DNA of 64,000 nt, taken from assembly GCA_023653785.1 (NCBI GenBank), contig JAMKCH010049012.1:1-64000 (forward strand), read 5' to 3'. The notes below the pieces were generated by a model. The model saw nothing but the letters and a program-made list of their open reading frames with translations, did not search any database and was not told the origin of the DNA. This DNA is from Ophioderma brevispina (lineage: Eukaryota; Echinodermata; Ophiuroidea; Amphilepidida; Ophiodermatidae). Positions 11,061-24,459 of this stretch are shown here, piece after piece. A program made the translations under genes and the position numbers. Position 1 is the stretch's first letter. The number at the start of each line of letters is the position of its first letter.

Positions 11061-14000
11061 TTTTCATATATCGATAAGATCTTCAAAAAAAAAAAATAAA
11101 AGACACATATTCTATTTTTGCCAAAAAAGCCTTCAGCTTCTATACATGTACACTTTGGCTAAATTGAACACAAATTTGTCCTTTTCCTCAAAATTCTACC
11201 TTACAAATTTTGGCTTCATTTTCCACAATTTTTAGAAATTGTGGCTTCAGATTAAGGAAATATTACAATTTTTTCAAGAGAAATTTTAGAAAATTTTGAA
11301 AAAGGGACCTTTACTATACCCAAATTGGCATGAAAAAGGGTAATTTATATATAAGAAGACTTGAAAACGAGGACTCATATTTGCGGCACGTTCCCGTATG
11401 TCATATGTTTGAGTACCCTCTTCGGACAATGTTGGCCTAAATTGATTACAATTTAAAAGTCACTCCTCTAGACGCAAAATTGACCTGTACCCATGTTATA
11501 ATCCAGAGCATAATCGCGAGAATGAGTACAATTCAAAAGTAAAATCCGTTATTTAGAACTCTCATGAATAGATTATTTCAAAGTGTATTTTTCTGCAGTT
11601 AGCTTGATGCTCTGGGGATATGTATAAATATCGTTTGTTATATTCCATGTATTAATGTACTCCTACAAACAAGTGCATCCGAAACTATGGTTAAATCAAT
11701 TTGCATTCGCCCAGTGGAATGATACAATTAATGAAATATAGTAGTCGTCGCGTCCAATATTAATCACAAATCTGTGATCTGCAGGTTGAGGAATCTGTGT
11801 GGATACTGTGGATACATAATTTAAAAAAAATCCATTCTCCTCGCAAGAGATTTAGAAAAATACGGTTGTACTTGTGTATTCATCATGTCCACTCGAACAT
11901 GAGTTTTTTTAATGAAGCCATCAAGACACCACATTGTACACGCAGCTGACTATAATTACACCCAACTTGACAGACGGGTGGGACCCAAAAGCTGATCGAT
12001 GAATTAACTAATATTGCAATTGACAGCTCTTTCCGACTCTCAATGGATTAGTAAATATGCAAAGTAGGGCTTTTGTAAAGCTGAGATGAATACACTGTGA
12101 CGAATCCACAGGTTTCAAACGATATGATGAGGTTGTTGTAAAGAACCATTGATTTTAGATTGTAGCAATGGGTTAAGGTGAGGGAAATACCACTCGCAAC
12201 AGAACGATGCGTAGTTACGAATCCACCGGGCTCGCCCTCAGAGTACGTAACTTACGAATCCTCTGTTTCTCGTGGTTTCCCTTTAACGTAAATTCCTGAT
12301 ATGATTTGTAATTATTTAGAAATGGATCTCATCTGTTGAGAATATTCTGGCATGGAAACTGTGTATCTTGATAACAAGGTGGGATTACGTAGTTGATGAA
12401 TGTACATGTAAGAGATTTTGAGGAACCGGAATTTCTAAAGTATTCAGTTTTGAAAGTTGACCACTTGTAATTAATAGCAGTGATATGACTGAAAATTTAT
12501 TCCATTCACATTCTCGGTTGCTTAACAATTTCAAAACAACACCGGAAAGATTTCCATGTGTACCATCTTAAAAATTCTATAGGAAACACATTATTTTTAT
12601 TTATGGCCAGTATGATAATAAAGCACCCTAAACTATGAGGCCAAAATAAAAAGGAATTTGTTACACGTAGAACTTAGATGGGGGGGTAAATGTGGAACTA
12701 TGCCAAAACGCCTCTCCTGCGGTGTATTCACAGAAGAAAGATTTTGAGGTGCTTGTGTTTCCAGTCCAATTGATTAACTAGATAGATCTTGTGATGGAAT
12801 CTAATACACTTTTTTGTTTACAAGAGGGACCAAGCTGAAGGAAAACCAGCAAATGATTTCAGTTTGTCTGGGAAAATAGCAAATTCAATTCAAAGGAATT
12901 ACTATCAACTCTCAAATTATGTCCACTTCATTGTTAGGAAAGTTTGAAACTAGTTTCGCGGTAATGTATAGACAAGGCGTGATTATTCTTATCTTTTCCG
13001 ATTGCCATAATCAGAGATGAGTGAGATGAAAAAATCAAATTCCACCGACAACATAGGTTTACTCTCTAAATGATTGAGCTACCACAAACGGGTTGTAATA
13101 AAAATGTTAAACTGTTCAAATGTAAAACTCCAAAGTTAAAATAATTAAAAAAAGCAAATCCTATTTATCTTAGTAATATGTTCAAAATACTGTCAAATAT
13201 TAACAGGATATTTTATCATTTCAGGATGAGTTTGAAGATCATATCGCCTTTCATCCATAACCGGGAGAGTGCGTCGAGAGAAAGAGTTCATCTTCATATA
13301 CGTCAAGAGCAGTGCTCTGTTCAAATAATAACCCGCTCTTTTCCAAGCGGTGTGTGTAAACAAAGTATGCAACAGATAGAATATTGTCATAAACCATGCT
13401 ATTGTGCACATTCTAATCACAATTATATAATTAACAAAACTCGCTCCCAACCTTGACACGTATTGTATGTATTCATATGCAAGCAATTAAATGCTAACTC
13501 GATTGAAATGATCATGTAAATTCAGACTTGAAAATTTATGAGTAAAGCTTAAATACATCAGGTGGAACAAATGTTAATGCGACTAACCGAATGCGAGTAG
13601 TAACCAAGCCATTTCCCCTCATTGTAATCATTGAAATTGTTTTCATATATATTAATTCCCCTAATTTAAACTTCAGTAAAGGAAATATTTAACACTAGAC
13701 TGCATAAGGGGGGGGGGGGGGGGTCCTCACCGGTAACCCATTTTTCTTTTCAGCCGGCGATTTTTAACGCTGTAGTATATTTGGTTAATCTTTTTGTATT
13801 AGTCTAACTTTTAGTTGCGCTTGCAATTGGTTGCAAAAAAAAGATTCAAAAATCCATCGCGTCGTTTTTGCGTTAATTAGAACGGGTCCCTAGGAGCCCC
13901 CATGCACGTAACGGCAGGCCATGACAAAAATGAAAATCTTATTAGAGTGACGTGATTCCGATTTTTTTACTGTAGGTAACCTACGCGTAAATTATACCAA

Positions 14001-16234
14001 GTTAACCCGAAAAAAAAATTTAAAATGGCATGAGACACTTATGTTTGTGCTTAATATTTTGGTGCCCATGTATATTTTAATTATATTAGGGTCTTCAATC
14101 TCATTGATATCCTGTCCACTAATTTCCGATTTGACGTTTTAAAAATTGCTTGTCTTTTTATTGTAAAACTACTGATAAGTCAATGATCTTTGTACCATAC
14201 GGCAACACGGAACTAACCAGCAATTCTAACCATTAACACCGATCCGCTCAGTACCCATTGTTAACACTGCATTGTACTAAGTAAATTGCTGTTGTATGAA
14301 TCGATTTGATTTTGTTTGTTAAATTATAAGAGTTCAAAAGGAAATTAAGTCATATTTGTAACGCAGAAGGCCTGCAAACACATTAGATGAAGGCAGGAGA
14401 GCCACACAAAAGCTCTTTTCCACCTTGATTAGGGGTCTTTATGTAGGACTACTGGGTTAGCGTTTCACAAAAATATTAGAAGTATAACATCTCCATATTT
14501 CAGTATTTTTTGAACTGCATTGCACACTATAAATAATCACACAGCTTAACAGGTCAAAAGATAACATTTAGCAATAGGTTTAAATTTAAGCGTTCTGTTT
14601 TGAAACTTAACATTCGCTTCCTTTTTTGCTTGAACGCTATAGTGGGCCAATCCCATGTGTCAAAGAGTCCGATGATATAAAAACTACGAATTTATGAATC
14701 TTTAACCCAAATAGCCCTATAAGACAAAAGACACTAGACTCAATCATCATAAGGCTTTAGAAGCGGAGATATAGCTAATTTATTTTGGCGGCCATTCTAT
14801 CTTGATATTTCAAAATTTTTCGAGTCCAATCTGGTACCCGTCCGTTTTCCCTGCACCACAGTCATCAAATCGATCATCAATCAATCGATCGATCGATCGA
14901 TTGATCAACGATCAATCATCAATAAATATTATTTGTTCAACATACAGCAAAATCCAGTACGGGTGAAAAAATGAATGTATCTATTACAATTAAAATAATT
15001 GAAAACGACAAGGCTGATTCAAAAAGAAGTTTTACTTATTTTTGTCATGGTTTAGTAGTAAAAAATAAAATGATTTTCTGTAAATAATATAATCATTGCC
15101 AAGAGCAGTGTCTAAAGTTCTAAATTTAAACACGAATTTGTTAAATTTGCACATGCCAAACCCAAGATATTCTTCGCATTTTGGAATAAAATCACCCATT
15201 TTCTTCCCGACTGTATACATCTGGGTAACTCGCATCAGTTTTTATTCACACAAATCAAGAAAGCGTGAAAAAGACAGAACCATTGGTTTGCAAATTTATT
15301 GTAAAAAATGAAATTTTAGCTATTTATAATCATACCAAAGAACCATAAATAACTCAAACATATTTAAGTTCAGATTTCTATATCTATTCATCAGCATGTG
15401 TAATATAACTTATATTTGTCTCGTAATCTTCTCAATTATTTTTGTTCAAGAACTGTAAAACATGCAATAAAAAGGAGTCTTATAAGAGAAGTCGCTAAGA
15501 TGGAACATGTGTAGAGGTTACACACCACTAACTCGCAGTAGTCTATGTGTAAAATGGCAACTTGAGATGTTTCTTTCACATTAAAACTCTCACAGAGGAA
15601 ATACAATAATACACCACCAAAGTACACGTTACAATCACCAAATAACCAAATTTTGAAAAATATGATGACCAGAATTTTTTTAGTTACGAATCACCAAACT
15701 CGCCCGACGTCAGGACCGGGCACCACAAGATTCTCTATAGTCGCCAAAGCAGTAATTTGCAAATCGATGTGAAATTGATGAGCGGAGTAAATTGTCTCAA
15801 ATTTCACTGTCCAACCATACCAGTCCGGATACCCAGTCTACCAATGTCAATCATGAAAATTCCATCACCGTTCTAATATAACTAGGCTTTTCAGACATTT
15901 AAAGCACCGTTTCCAGATGCCATGCACGGAAAGTGTCCACCCAAGATTTTTGATCCGTACGGCAGCCAGGTTAGTGGTATATAACCTAGAGGTTGCGCGA
16001 TTAAATTGTGACAATGAAAGTGCAAAACCAATTGAGGCTTTCTTGTTCATGTGTTATTGATTTGGTGTAAGTAGAAAAACGGAATGCCCAAGTTCTCAGA
16101 GTGTGCAGTCAGGAAAATGGGTGGTGTTATTCAAATCAGTACAACTCGGGTTTGGCGCGAGCAAATTTGACAAAAAATTCTATTTTTAATCTAGACAATC
16201 AGAACTGCTCTTTTGAAAACATATTTGTTTACAT
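11061..16234. other. Gene-poor AT-rich stretch
   Basis: I see no coding region with family resemblance. All reading frames are under 100 aa and lack motifs; the pair 13178-13456 (+) and 13193-13486 (-) overlap each other on opposite strands. A G-run of about 15 lies near 13709-13723. A gatc/atcg simple repeat that forms an imperfect palindrome lies at about 14870-14905. Confidence 0.45.
14870..14905. repeat. Simple repeat of cgat units
   Basis: A run of gatc/atcg units sits between copies of atcaatc. It is short and self-complementary. Confidence 0.7.
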
Positions 16235-16768
16235 TAAAGGACACTGGCACATTTGAAAAATGTGCGCCTTCAAGATTTTTCAAAATCGATATTTTTGCAT
16301 GGTTGTAAGGCTTTTATATACCAAAAGCCCTCACCCGAAATGATTACGACCAAATCAGCTTCCTTATGGGTAAACAGAACTGATTTTATATTTAATCGTC
16401 GCCGGCGACGTTATTCAGCAGACGACGAAAAAGGTGTTTAACAACAAAGAACCACGCACGTCGTATGCATGTTCCCACGTTATGCACACTGATTGATCGG
16501 TCTATAACCTTTGTGGTTTTAATATCAGATGAGTACCAGTCAAAAAATATTCATGTAATATACACATTGTTGATTAAAGTTATGGGAAAACTTAAAAGTT
16601 GGCCTACAAATTATCGGTGTTCTTTATCTTCATATCAATGTCCTTATCGGTTTTGGGCAGTTATTTTTATGTGTAAAATATATCTTGTTCTTCCCATGCC
16701 AAGACTATCATTTGAGAGACAAATTGACGAAATCCAATTTTGTGAAATGTGCCAGTGCCCCGCTTTAT
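16235..16768. mobile_element. Non-autonomous TIR element, TTAA-type, copy 1
   Basis: The ends are inverted: left ttaaaggacactggcacatt and right the complement of gcggggcactggcacattt, at 16745-16767. The interior has no coding potential. A second copy of about the same length lies at 34651-35156, where the insertion site is clearly TTAA. A TTAA target with purine-rich ends fits Kolobok better than piggyBac, whose ends normally begin with CC. The superfamily assignment is inference. Confidence 0.8.
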
Positions 16769-18065
16769 TTTTTACACTATTTTACTAAAATACAAGGGAA
16801 ATGTGGGTAAACTTTTTTTGTCGAATCTGCCCTGTATTGAATACACACAATATACCGGGGGCAGACCATAGTATTCATTCAATGCCATCTCAGCGGATAT
16901 AAAAAAAAGATGTCCTATCGGGTAGCTTCTATGGGCCATAGGTAACATTCCTAGGGTTGACACGTTTTTCAATCACCTGCACCTGGGGGGTGTTACGGGG
17001 TCAATTTTACCCCCTCCAGATCCTATTCACTATGAGTTACAAAAGCTCATCAACTAAGGAATCACAGTTCAGTGGGTTGTACTTGTTACATACATTGACA
17101 TGAATGACCTGTGTTGTGATCGGGGTATTTCAATATCAACCCAAAAACCAGGGGTGTATTTCTAACTACATTGGTGAATGAAGGCTATAACTGTGCCAAA
17201 GGAATTGAGATTTACTAGCTCATAGGATTTCCACTAGGTAAGTTGGCATGTACAGCACAACGATACACAAATTATGATTAATTTGGTAGGAATATAACAT
17301 TAGTATGATGATGCTCTAATTATAAAGTATGAATTTGGTATTTGGAATTTGGTAGGCCTATACATCTATGTTGCAGGTTTGGTTTATTTCACCAAATATT
17401 GCCAGCTTTTAGTATGGACATTATTATTAATCCTAAAACTTAATTCTATGTCCTGTTGGTATGGAAAAAGTAGGGCTTTTAGGTTTTGTGAGACCGTAGT
17501 GCAGTCAAGCAGACAATGTAAAATATTTTACCACTTTTTTATGGAATTTTCTGAGTTATTTGTTGATATCTAGGGTTTATATCGCTACACTACTTGAATG
17601 ATCGTCTCTTCCGAACATATCAACATGAACCCTTTACGAACCGTGTCTTAGCCTGAAAGAAAAGGGTGTATTTGAACAGAGATTTAAGGATTTGTTACTA
17701 CAATCTCGGTCGAAATGTGTTGGAACACCCTCTTTTTGCCCCGCTTTATTGCCGTATTGATCTTAAAGAGACTATAAGGCAAATCCATGTCAAACTTGGG
17801 TTGGGAGGCTGGAGCATTCTCTATTATACAACCCCTTCCCATCCCCAACCAATCAAGTTGGAGTAGTTGGGTGGCAGAACACAATTCAGGATTCAAACAT
17901 TGTCCAGGGTGGGAGAGGGAATTGAAGTAGGCCTATTAAATTCAAAACACTTTTGGCGGAGATTGTAGTTTTTTCACAGCAGTCATTTTTACAGATAACA
18001 TTTTTGGGTTATTTCATGCATCTAAATTTCAATAGTACTGTTTTAATGTCAATCAGTCACTAACA
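16769..18065. other. Intergenic stretch, nothing recognised
   Basis: Short reading frames only, with no recognisable domains. The 66- and 70-aa frames near 17666-17896 overlap on opposite strands. Confidence 0.4.
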
Positions 18066-18099
18066 TTGAGTATGGTCACTCCTGGCATGAATCAATGCG

Positions 18100-18920
18100 T
18101 CAAGACGTCGCAATATACTGTCAAGGGGTGTTTATCATGTCAAGGGCAGAGGTCGCATTCGTTATATATTCGTTTGAGGAAGATTGTTCCTGTAATCGAT
18201 GGCATAAAGAATCCCAGCATGCTCGATAGGGTTCAAAATCAGGGGAGAAAAAGCAGGCCATGGTATCTGCTCCACCTCTTCTGCCTCATGAAATTGTCTC
18301 ACTACAGCGGCCCTGGCGGCTTGACAGCATTGTTGACATAAACCCTTCGGCATGTGACAGACAGTGCTTTTCCAGAATGTCCAGGTACACGCCGGGTTCA
18401 TGCTTCCATTCTGGCCAGCCACCAGTGATGTTTTCCTCCATAATGAATACCGGCCCATACCATCCACTAGCAGCCACACTATGAGTCGATTCCTTGAATA
18501 CAATCATCCCGGAGGTTCTCACCACGTAATCGACTAAACCTTTGTCTTCCATTTGTGGTCAAGGATGTTGCGGCTCGGCCACTAAAACACAATCCTTTTC
18601 GCCGTGTTGAACTGTAATCTTTTGTTACTCCCTAGTCCAGCGAAGTCAAACTCTGTGGTGAATGGTTGGGCGTCGACATTTGGTCATTCGTCTTGCACGG
18701 CAAGGTAACCACGTTAAAACAATCTCCGATGTACAGTTTGGAGGGAAACGTTAATTCCATAGTGTCTCTCAACAAACGACAAAGGGGGACGGCTCGTGGC
18801 ATTTCCGGGCTCTTCGGGCCACAGGATTAAGCAGTCGGAGATCATTCTCATCTGGTAGTCATAGTGGGCGTCTGAAGATTTTTTCGTGGCCTCAAATGGT
18901 CCACCTCTCGATGATGTCAA
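18100..18920 (-). pseudogene. Tc1/mariner-type transposase remnant
   Basis: On the minus strand, 18714-18920 resembles the helix-turn-helix part of Tc1 transposases, with a V-S-L-Q-T-V-H-R-R-L stretch. The segment 18286-18552 matches the catalytic core around the tryptophan-rich middle region. The segment 18162-18503 carries P-W-P-A-F-S-P followed by L-N-P-I-E-H, the signature around the third catalytic acid. The pieces are in different frames with stops between them, so it is inactive. The intact enzyme cuts and pastes DNA at TA sites. I did not find convincing terminal repeats. Confidence 0.82.
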
Positions 18921-19079
18921 AGGATTTTACAGACCGTACCTAGATATTCACGAGGACATCAGCGACTCTGGCTTGTTTGTACCCTTTCCGTCAGAGTGCA
19001 AGTACACTTCGGCGTATTTACAATGCCGTTGGATGAGTCATAGCCTAGGAAACCTCTGCGTCAGTTTGCTATTGTAAAG

Positions 19080-22000
19080 GTAACAACCTACTATGAAAAA
19101 AATTAGGCTCCTTGCACATTGGCTTGGAGCAGGGATATGGAACAAATAAAGACGTCTGACATTTTACAGCTCCCCCAAAAGCATTGTTACATAATTCAAA
19201 ATTATGCATGGATTCACTTCATCTGGGTAGTTGGGACTTATTAGTAATCATTCACTACTCTTATATGGTTACTGAGTGTTCAAATGAAATAAGTTTTACG
19301 ATTGGGTCTGAAAAGAAATATTCAAAATTTAAATATGCGGCAACAGTGTATAAATCACAGTAAGGTGGACTAGCTTTATCGGTTTATCACGAATGAGTTT
19401 GAAAGGCTGTAAAAAATAAAAAATGAGGGGTGTACAGTGAATTGGTTTTGGGTTAAGGCATGGGGTACGTGCCAAGTAAGTTGGAACTTTAGTAGTTTGG
19501 TTACCATGGTTTCATACTAAAAATCCTAAAATTTTCAAAATTTTAGGTTTTTTCTTTTAAAATTGTGTTTGACTTTTTATGTCTTCATCATTTTCGGTCT
19601 AAACCACTTGACATTAGCTAATACTTTCAACCACAAAAGTTAATCAACTTAGTTGGCTTCTGTGTCAGATGGATCCCTAAACACCCCAGAGGAAAATCTG
19701 ACGATAACCGCCCAAAAAGGGAGGTAGTGTTAGATCTAGGGGCAACATACCTGTGAGTGGGGTTTTGAAAAAGTTAAACATGGCGTAAAACTAGGCAAAA
19801 AAGGTCAAAAAAGGCTGAAAATGAAAGAAAAAGCTAAAATTTTGATCTTTGAAAGCATGAAAAAGAGCTGAAATCTCAAAGGTAGGCTTGAAATATTACG
19901 GACAAAAAATAATATTCACAACAAACTTATTGTAATTTATGTTAATTTGAGTTAAACAATAAATCAGGAGAAACTTCCAGTGTCCAAAAGTAGGCCCCTA
20001 TCCTGATGACCACCGAGGTTGACCTGTAGAAATGTTAAATACAGTTGAAGATCTCCGTTCCACACTAAGGAAGCGGATAATTAGGTTTTTGCTTCATTTT
20101 ATGTTACCAGAGGGAAGGCTAAGCGAGCAGATATTTATGCCAATGACACTGATGTAATAGTATTGAGTATCTGCTATTACAAGACTTAACTTGAGGAAAA
20201 TGGAGTTCTGAAGATTAATATAAGCTCACAAGAGGTTGGAGGACCTTTGGATGAAGACTCAACAGGACTGCTATCTGCCTAACTAAAATAGCCGCAGGCT
20301 AGAAGAAGATATTTGCGAGCCCTCCCACTACTCCACGGTCTCAGTGGGCGTGATTATAGTTTGAAGATTAAACACAACATTTAATTAATATAAACTTTCC
20401 ATATGTTGAAAATGGAAAAATGCACATCACAATCAATGTTTAAAATTAAATTTCTTTAATTTTAACCCAAACATGATATACTTGTTCAAATTACTTCAAT
20501 ATGGACCCCCCTCACCAGTGACCCCTCTTGTAGGTCCGTGCCAACATATTATTTACGTGTCCACCTGGGGGGTGTTTATTTGATCCTCTGTATGTTTGAC
20601 ATTGCATAAAGTTTTTATAGCATCGCAAAGCAGGTTCACCTTGCCTGCCCCCGGGTATAACAAAATCTTAAATCTGAAACTTTTGAAGTAAAGTATGTTG
20701 GCGATTCCCCTTCATACGAAACAGAGAATGATACACTTTGTGATCTCGCATCGGGGGCAAGGGTACTTTAACAGCAAACACTGGCTTTGCTCATGGACGT
20801 AATAGAGGAAGGACAAACAACACACTAGTTTCACAGACGCCTTTTGTTATATAATCACCATTTAACCGGCTTAAGATAATGCGAAAATCACCTCTCAGCA
20901 GGAGGGCTGACTGGCCTTCCTGAATTTTCTTTATTTAACATCCACTTCCGATAACTTTGGTAGCCTACAGTTTTGCTTAGAATTTATTAACTTTACACTT
21001 TCCATTGTATTCACAATATGTAGGAACTAACGATGACGTCACTATGACGTCATAAGGTAATAAAGTTTAAAATTTTCTGCATATAGGAAAAAACATTGAT
21101 ATTTTCAAATTTACTGGCTCAAAATTAACATTGTAACCCTTAAACATTTTTTCCATCATGTAAGACATTAATGACGTCATTATGACGTGTTAGTATGTTG
21201 GTACTCATTTTGGTATCACAAGAAGACGAGGACTTGTTATCTATTGCAACTAAAATCAAATGTCTGTGATTTCCTGTGTCTTACTGGGCGTGTTTGGTAT
21301 TTCCCGCCCTGAAGGGGGGGGGGGGGGCAGTTGCTTTAAATTTTCTTTTTGACATTGGGGGGGATTGGGTTGATAAAAAAGTTATGGATGAAATGGGTTG
21401 CTGGAAAAGATCCATTACTAGCACAAGCGCGCTAAAAATTGCCATTTAGAAGCTAAAATCATTAATATAATTGTAATATTGAAACAGAATGTGCGCACAG
21501 AGCGCGCGGAAATTTACCTTTTTAATTATTATGGTTAATATGAGGTTAATTTTGGGCAAAAACACGTGAATGGGTTATCAATTTGGTGGGATGATCGATT
21601 GGACCCATCCCCCCTCATGCGAATATTTGGGGATATTCCCCCCCTCCCCCGGATTTACGGCCTATGGGTGGGGGGGTGTTGCCACACACACCCTATCCCT
21701 CACTTTGGGATCACCCTTTAACCTTCCTATAACTACCCCGGTATGTTTTTAATGGGGGGGGGGCATGAAACGGAGCATAAAATGTCAATACATTCACTCA
21801 TTTGAACCCGGGTTTTGGTTGGTGGGCGAAAGAATAGAAGAGAGCGGTAACACCCCCCCCCCCCCCTTCGAAGCACGAGAGGGTTAATTAATTTTATAAT
21901 TATACATTTATTAGGTTATCAAAGTATGACTTATCACTCATATTTCAGATGAAACTGACATTGGAATCAATTGGACATGTTGTCGGCTATCAAACAGCTA

Positions 22001-23225
22001 CTACGGTAAACAAATTCAATATACCGGAAGTTAAAATATTACAATTTTTGTGGTTTCTATGTACAATTATCACGGTTGGGCGGGCGCACTTGGGCGCCAG
22101 TTCAGCAAGTTATACATTGTTACAAGGTACATTGAACTTTCTAACACCGTTTCTCAAGAGTCGGAGAAGTGGATCGCACGCAACATTTTGCATATTATTT
22201 CATCAACAATATTTTTAACCATGACGGGTCACAAAATCACCAAAATGCAAGCTTATTTTCTACGTCGTAGCTCCACAAAGGAATGACGGATTTTTATGGG
22301 TTTCGGTATTCTGAACAAAATTCTCCTCTATTTGTGACAACAACTTGCCAAAAAAAGATTGACATTGATATGTTTGTGCATTTCCTTTCCAAAAACTCCT
22401 ACAGTCAGGGTCACAACAACAACATCCGGTCAAATTACAAAGTTTTGTGGACAGTTTTTCCTGTAGATCACCGAATCGACCGCGGCCAAGAGATATAGAT
22501 CACAACCGGCTCGGTTTATGCACATGAATACACATCGAGTGCCTGCTTTTGTCGAGATGAAAGGATTAATCGAATTAGGTAATTGGTGGTTCGCGTGTTG
22601 TCATTACTCTATTATGTCCATTGGTTTGACAGTGTCGGCTTTTCAAACCTATACGACCCACTTAAAAATACGGTGCAAAAGGCAACGGCTAAAACCAAAT
22701 GACCACCTTTGAGTTAACAAACGTTTGAGTTAAAAATTTGAGTTTATCATGAAAAGACTTGAATTTTTGGCAGGCAAGAACTTGGCACGTTTGTAGCCAT
22801 CCAAATTAATACAAATTTTGGGGGAAACCGAACAAACTGGGATTGGAATTGTGCTACACAAGCTGAGCACATGGACAAATTAGTAACATGTAATATTATA
22901 ACCCTGCCTGCTGCAGCTACTCATTCTTTTCCTTGGTAAATGTAGTTGTGCGGACGACATTTAGTATTTATTGCCCAATGAAATAACAAAGCGATTAAAT
23001 TTTCATTATTAGCTCGATTAAAAAGTGCAATCAGTGGCGCCGATTAAATGGTACTGCAAAACAAAGAAATCCGATTGTTGTAATTTACATTATTCACCAA
23101 AGAACACAATAAATTGTTTATAGGGGAAAGTAAGAACACCTGAACCACAGCTGGCACATCCGAACAGAACGGAATACGTTTCACGAAAATCGAACATGTT
23201 CGATGGGGGGGGGGGGGTTCCCACT
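19080..23225. other. Gene-poor stretch with hairpins, G/C runs and TGACGTCA motifs
   Basis: No gene is recognised; frames such as 21949-22218 and 22050-22286 overlap each other and lack motifs. A perfect 11-bp-arm hairpin (cctaaaatttt, one-base loop) lies at 19525-19547. G/C homopolymers lie near 21315-21327, 21846-21866 and 23205-23217. Three TGACGTCA-like palindromes lie between 21030 and 21190. Confidence 0.45.
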
Positions 23226-23226
23226 A

Positions 23227-24298
23227 GTGTGAGTCAATAAAAACCCGACATTCAGGAGGTTAAATTATTTTGCTTGAATGTTTGCTTTGCGTGTTTAATC
23301 GAAGTTTTTATTGGGTGTCTTTGGGACTTTGGTTCAGAAACTATGTCAATTTGCGGAGGACCTAAAAATTCTGTTTGGCCGATTTTAGCTATACAATGCG
23401 GAGAGACTAACACCGGAGTATACCACAACACATGATAGCAAAGACAATTCACACAGGCAATTTCAGATGGTTTCGATTTCTTCTCGACAAAAACATATTC
23501 AGTTTGAATAAACAATGGTCTATTGTGTAACAGAATTATAAGTAAAATATCTCAACAAATTAAATTCATTGTTCAATCATAAAGAGGTAATTATTGAAAT
23601 TCACTCCACATCAATGTCTCAGTTCAGGAACATATGAAAACGGCTCATAGATTTTTTTTAAATCTCTAAGGTAATTAGTTTGCCAACCAAAATACTCTAC
23701 TCAGCGTCCATAAATTGCGAGAAGAACTAAAGCTTTTTTTTTTTAATTTTTCTTTTTTTATTAAAAAACTTAAAATTCAATACCGACACTGTTTTTTTTT
23801 CAAGCGGATTACAAAACCTATGGTTTCACTTTAGCTCCCAAGTTTAGTTGTAGGTTTAAACCATGAAATCCTGCTAAACCAAAGTAAACCATGGTCTTAC
23901 ACCAGCTATCTTGACTTTCTTATTTGGGAAATTGAACATTTTTTTCACTCAGCTTTTTTCTTTGTAATCTCCGGGATATTATTTTTATAATCCTTCAATT
24001 GTTCTCCCACCTTATACAATAATTTGGTGTAAATGTTTTTACTCAAATCACTGCTGCTACTCTATGTAAACGATGCATCTATGTTTGGGTCAAAATCGGC
24101 CAAACAGGATTTTTAAGTCTCTCAGCAAAATAGGCATAACCTCTTCCTCCAAAGTCCAAATGACACGAAATAAACGTTTTCTGAAAGCCTGTTTATCCCT
24201 CTTTATAACCAAAGCAAACATTTGAGCAAAAATAATTCTTAACTATTTTAATTATTTTTTATTCTGAATGTAGGTTTTTTTTTTTTTTACTCACACTG
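23227..24298. mobile_element. TIR element, gtgtgagtca family, copy 1
   Basis: The left end begins gtgtgagtcaataaaaaccc and the right end finishes tttactcacactg, followed by ta. Each end continues inwards with the gaatgta and ggttt boxes. The interior matches the element at 28136-29569 in reverse orientation, including the gccaaacaggatttttaa, ggataaacaggctttc and agctatcttgactttct boxes. No transposase frame is visible, so it is non-autonomous. The cagtgtgagtc end and probable TA target suggest Tc1/mariner ancestry; this is inference. Confidence 0.85.
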
Positions 24299-24338
24299 TA
24301 TACTATACTATACTATACTACACTATACTATACTATAC
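24299..24338. repeat. Pentanucleotide microsatellite (actat)n
   Basis: About eight units of actat, with one variant, directly abut the right end of the TIR element. It may have grown from the TA-rich target site. Confidence 0.85.
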
Positions 24339-24459
24339 GCAGATATACGACCTTTTCGAATAGTGCCCTCTTATGTGACCCGTGTTAGGAAATCCTATCG
24401 TTCGATTTAAACTATTCGCGTGCCCTGCAAAACGTGCACCGTATACCCGAATAGTATAC

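Noticed and set aside
13178..13486. Overlapping 92- and 97-aa frames as genes
   Set aside because: They lie on opposite strands over the same bases, lack motifs and have no neighbours that support coding.
24299..24338. A CRISPR-like array in the pentanucleotide repeat
   Set aside because: It is a simple (actat)n microsatellite with no spacers, in a metazoan-like context.
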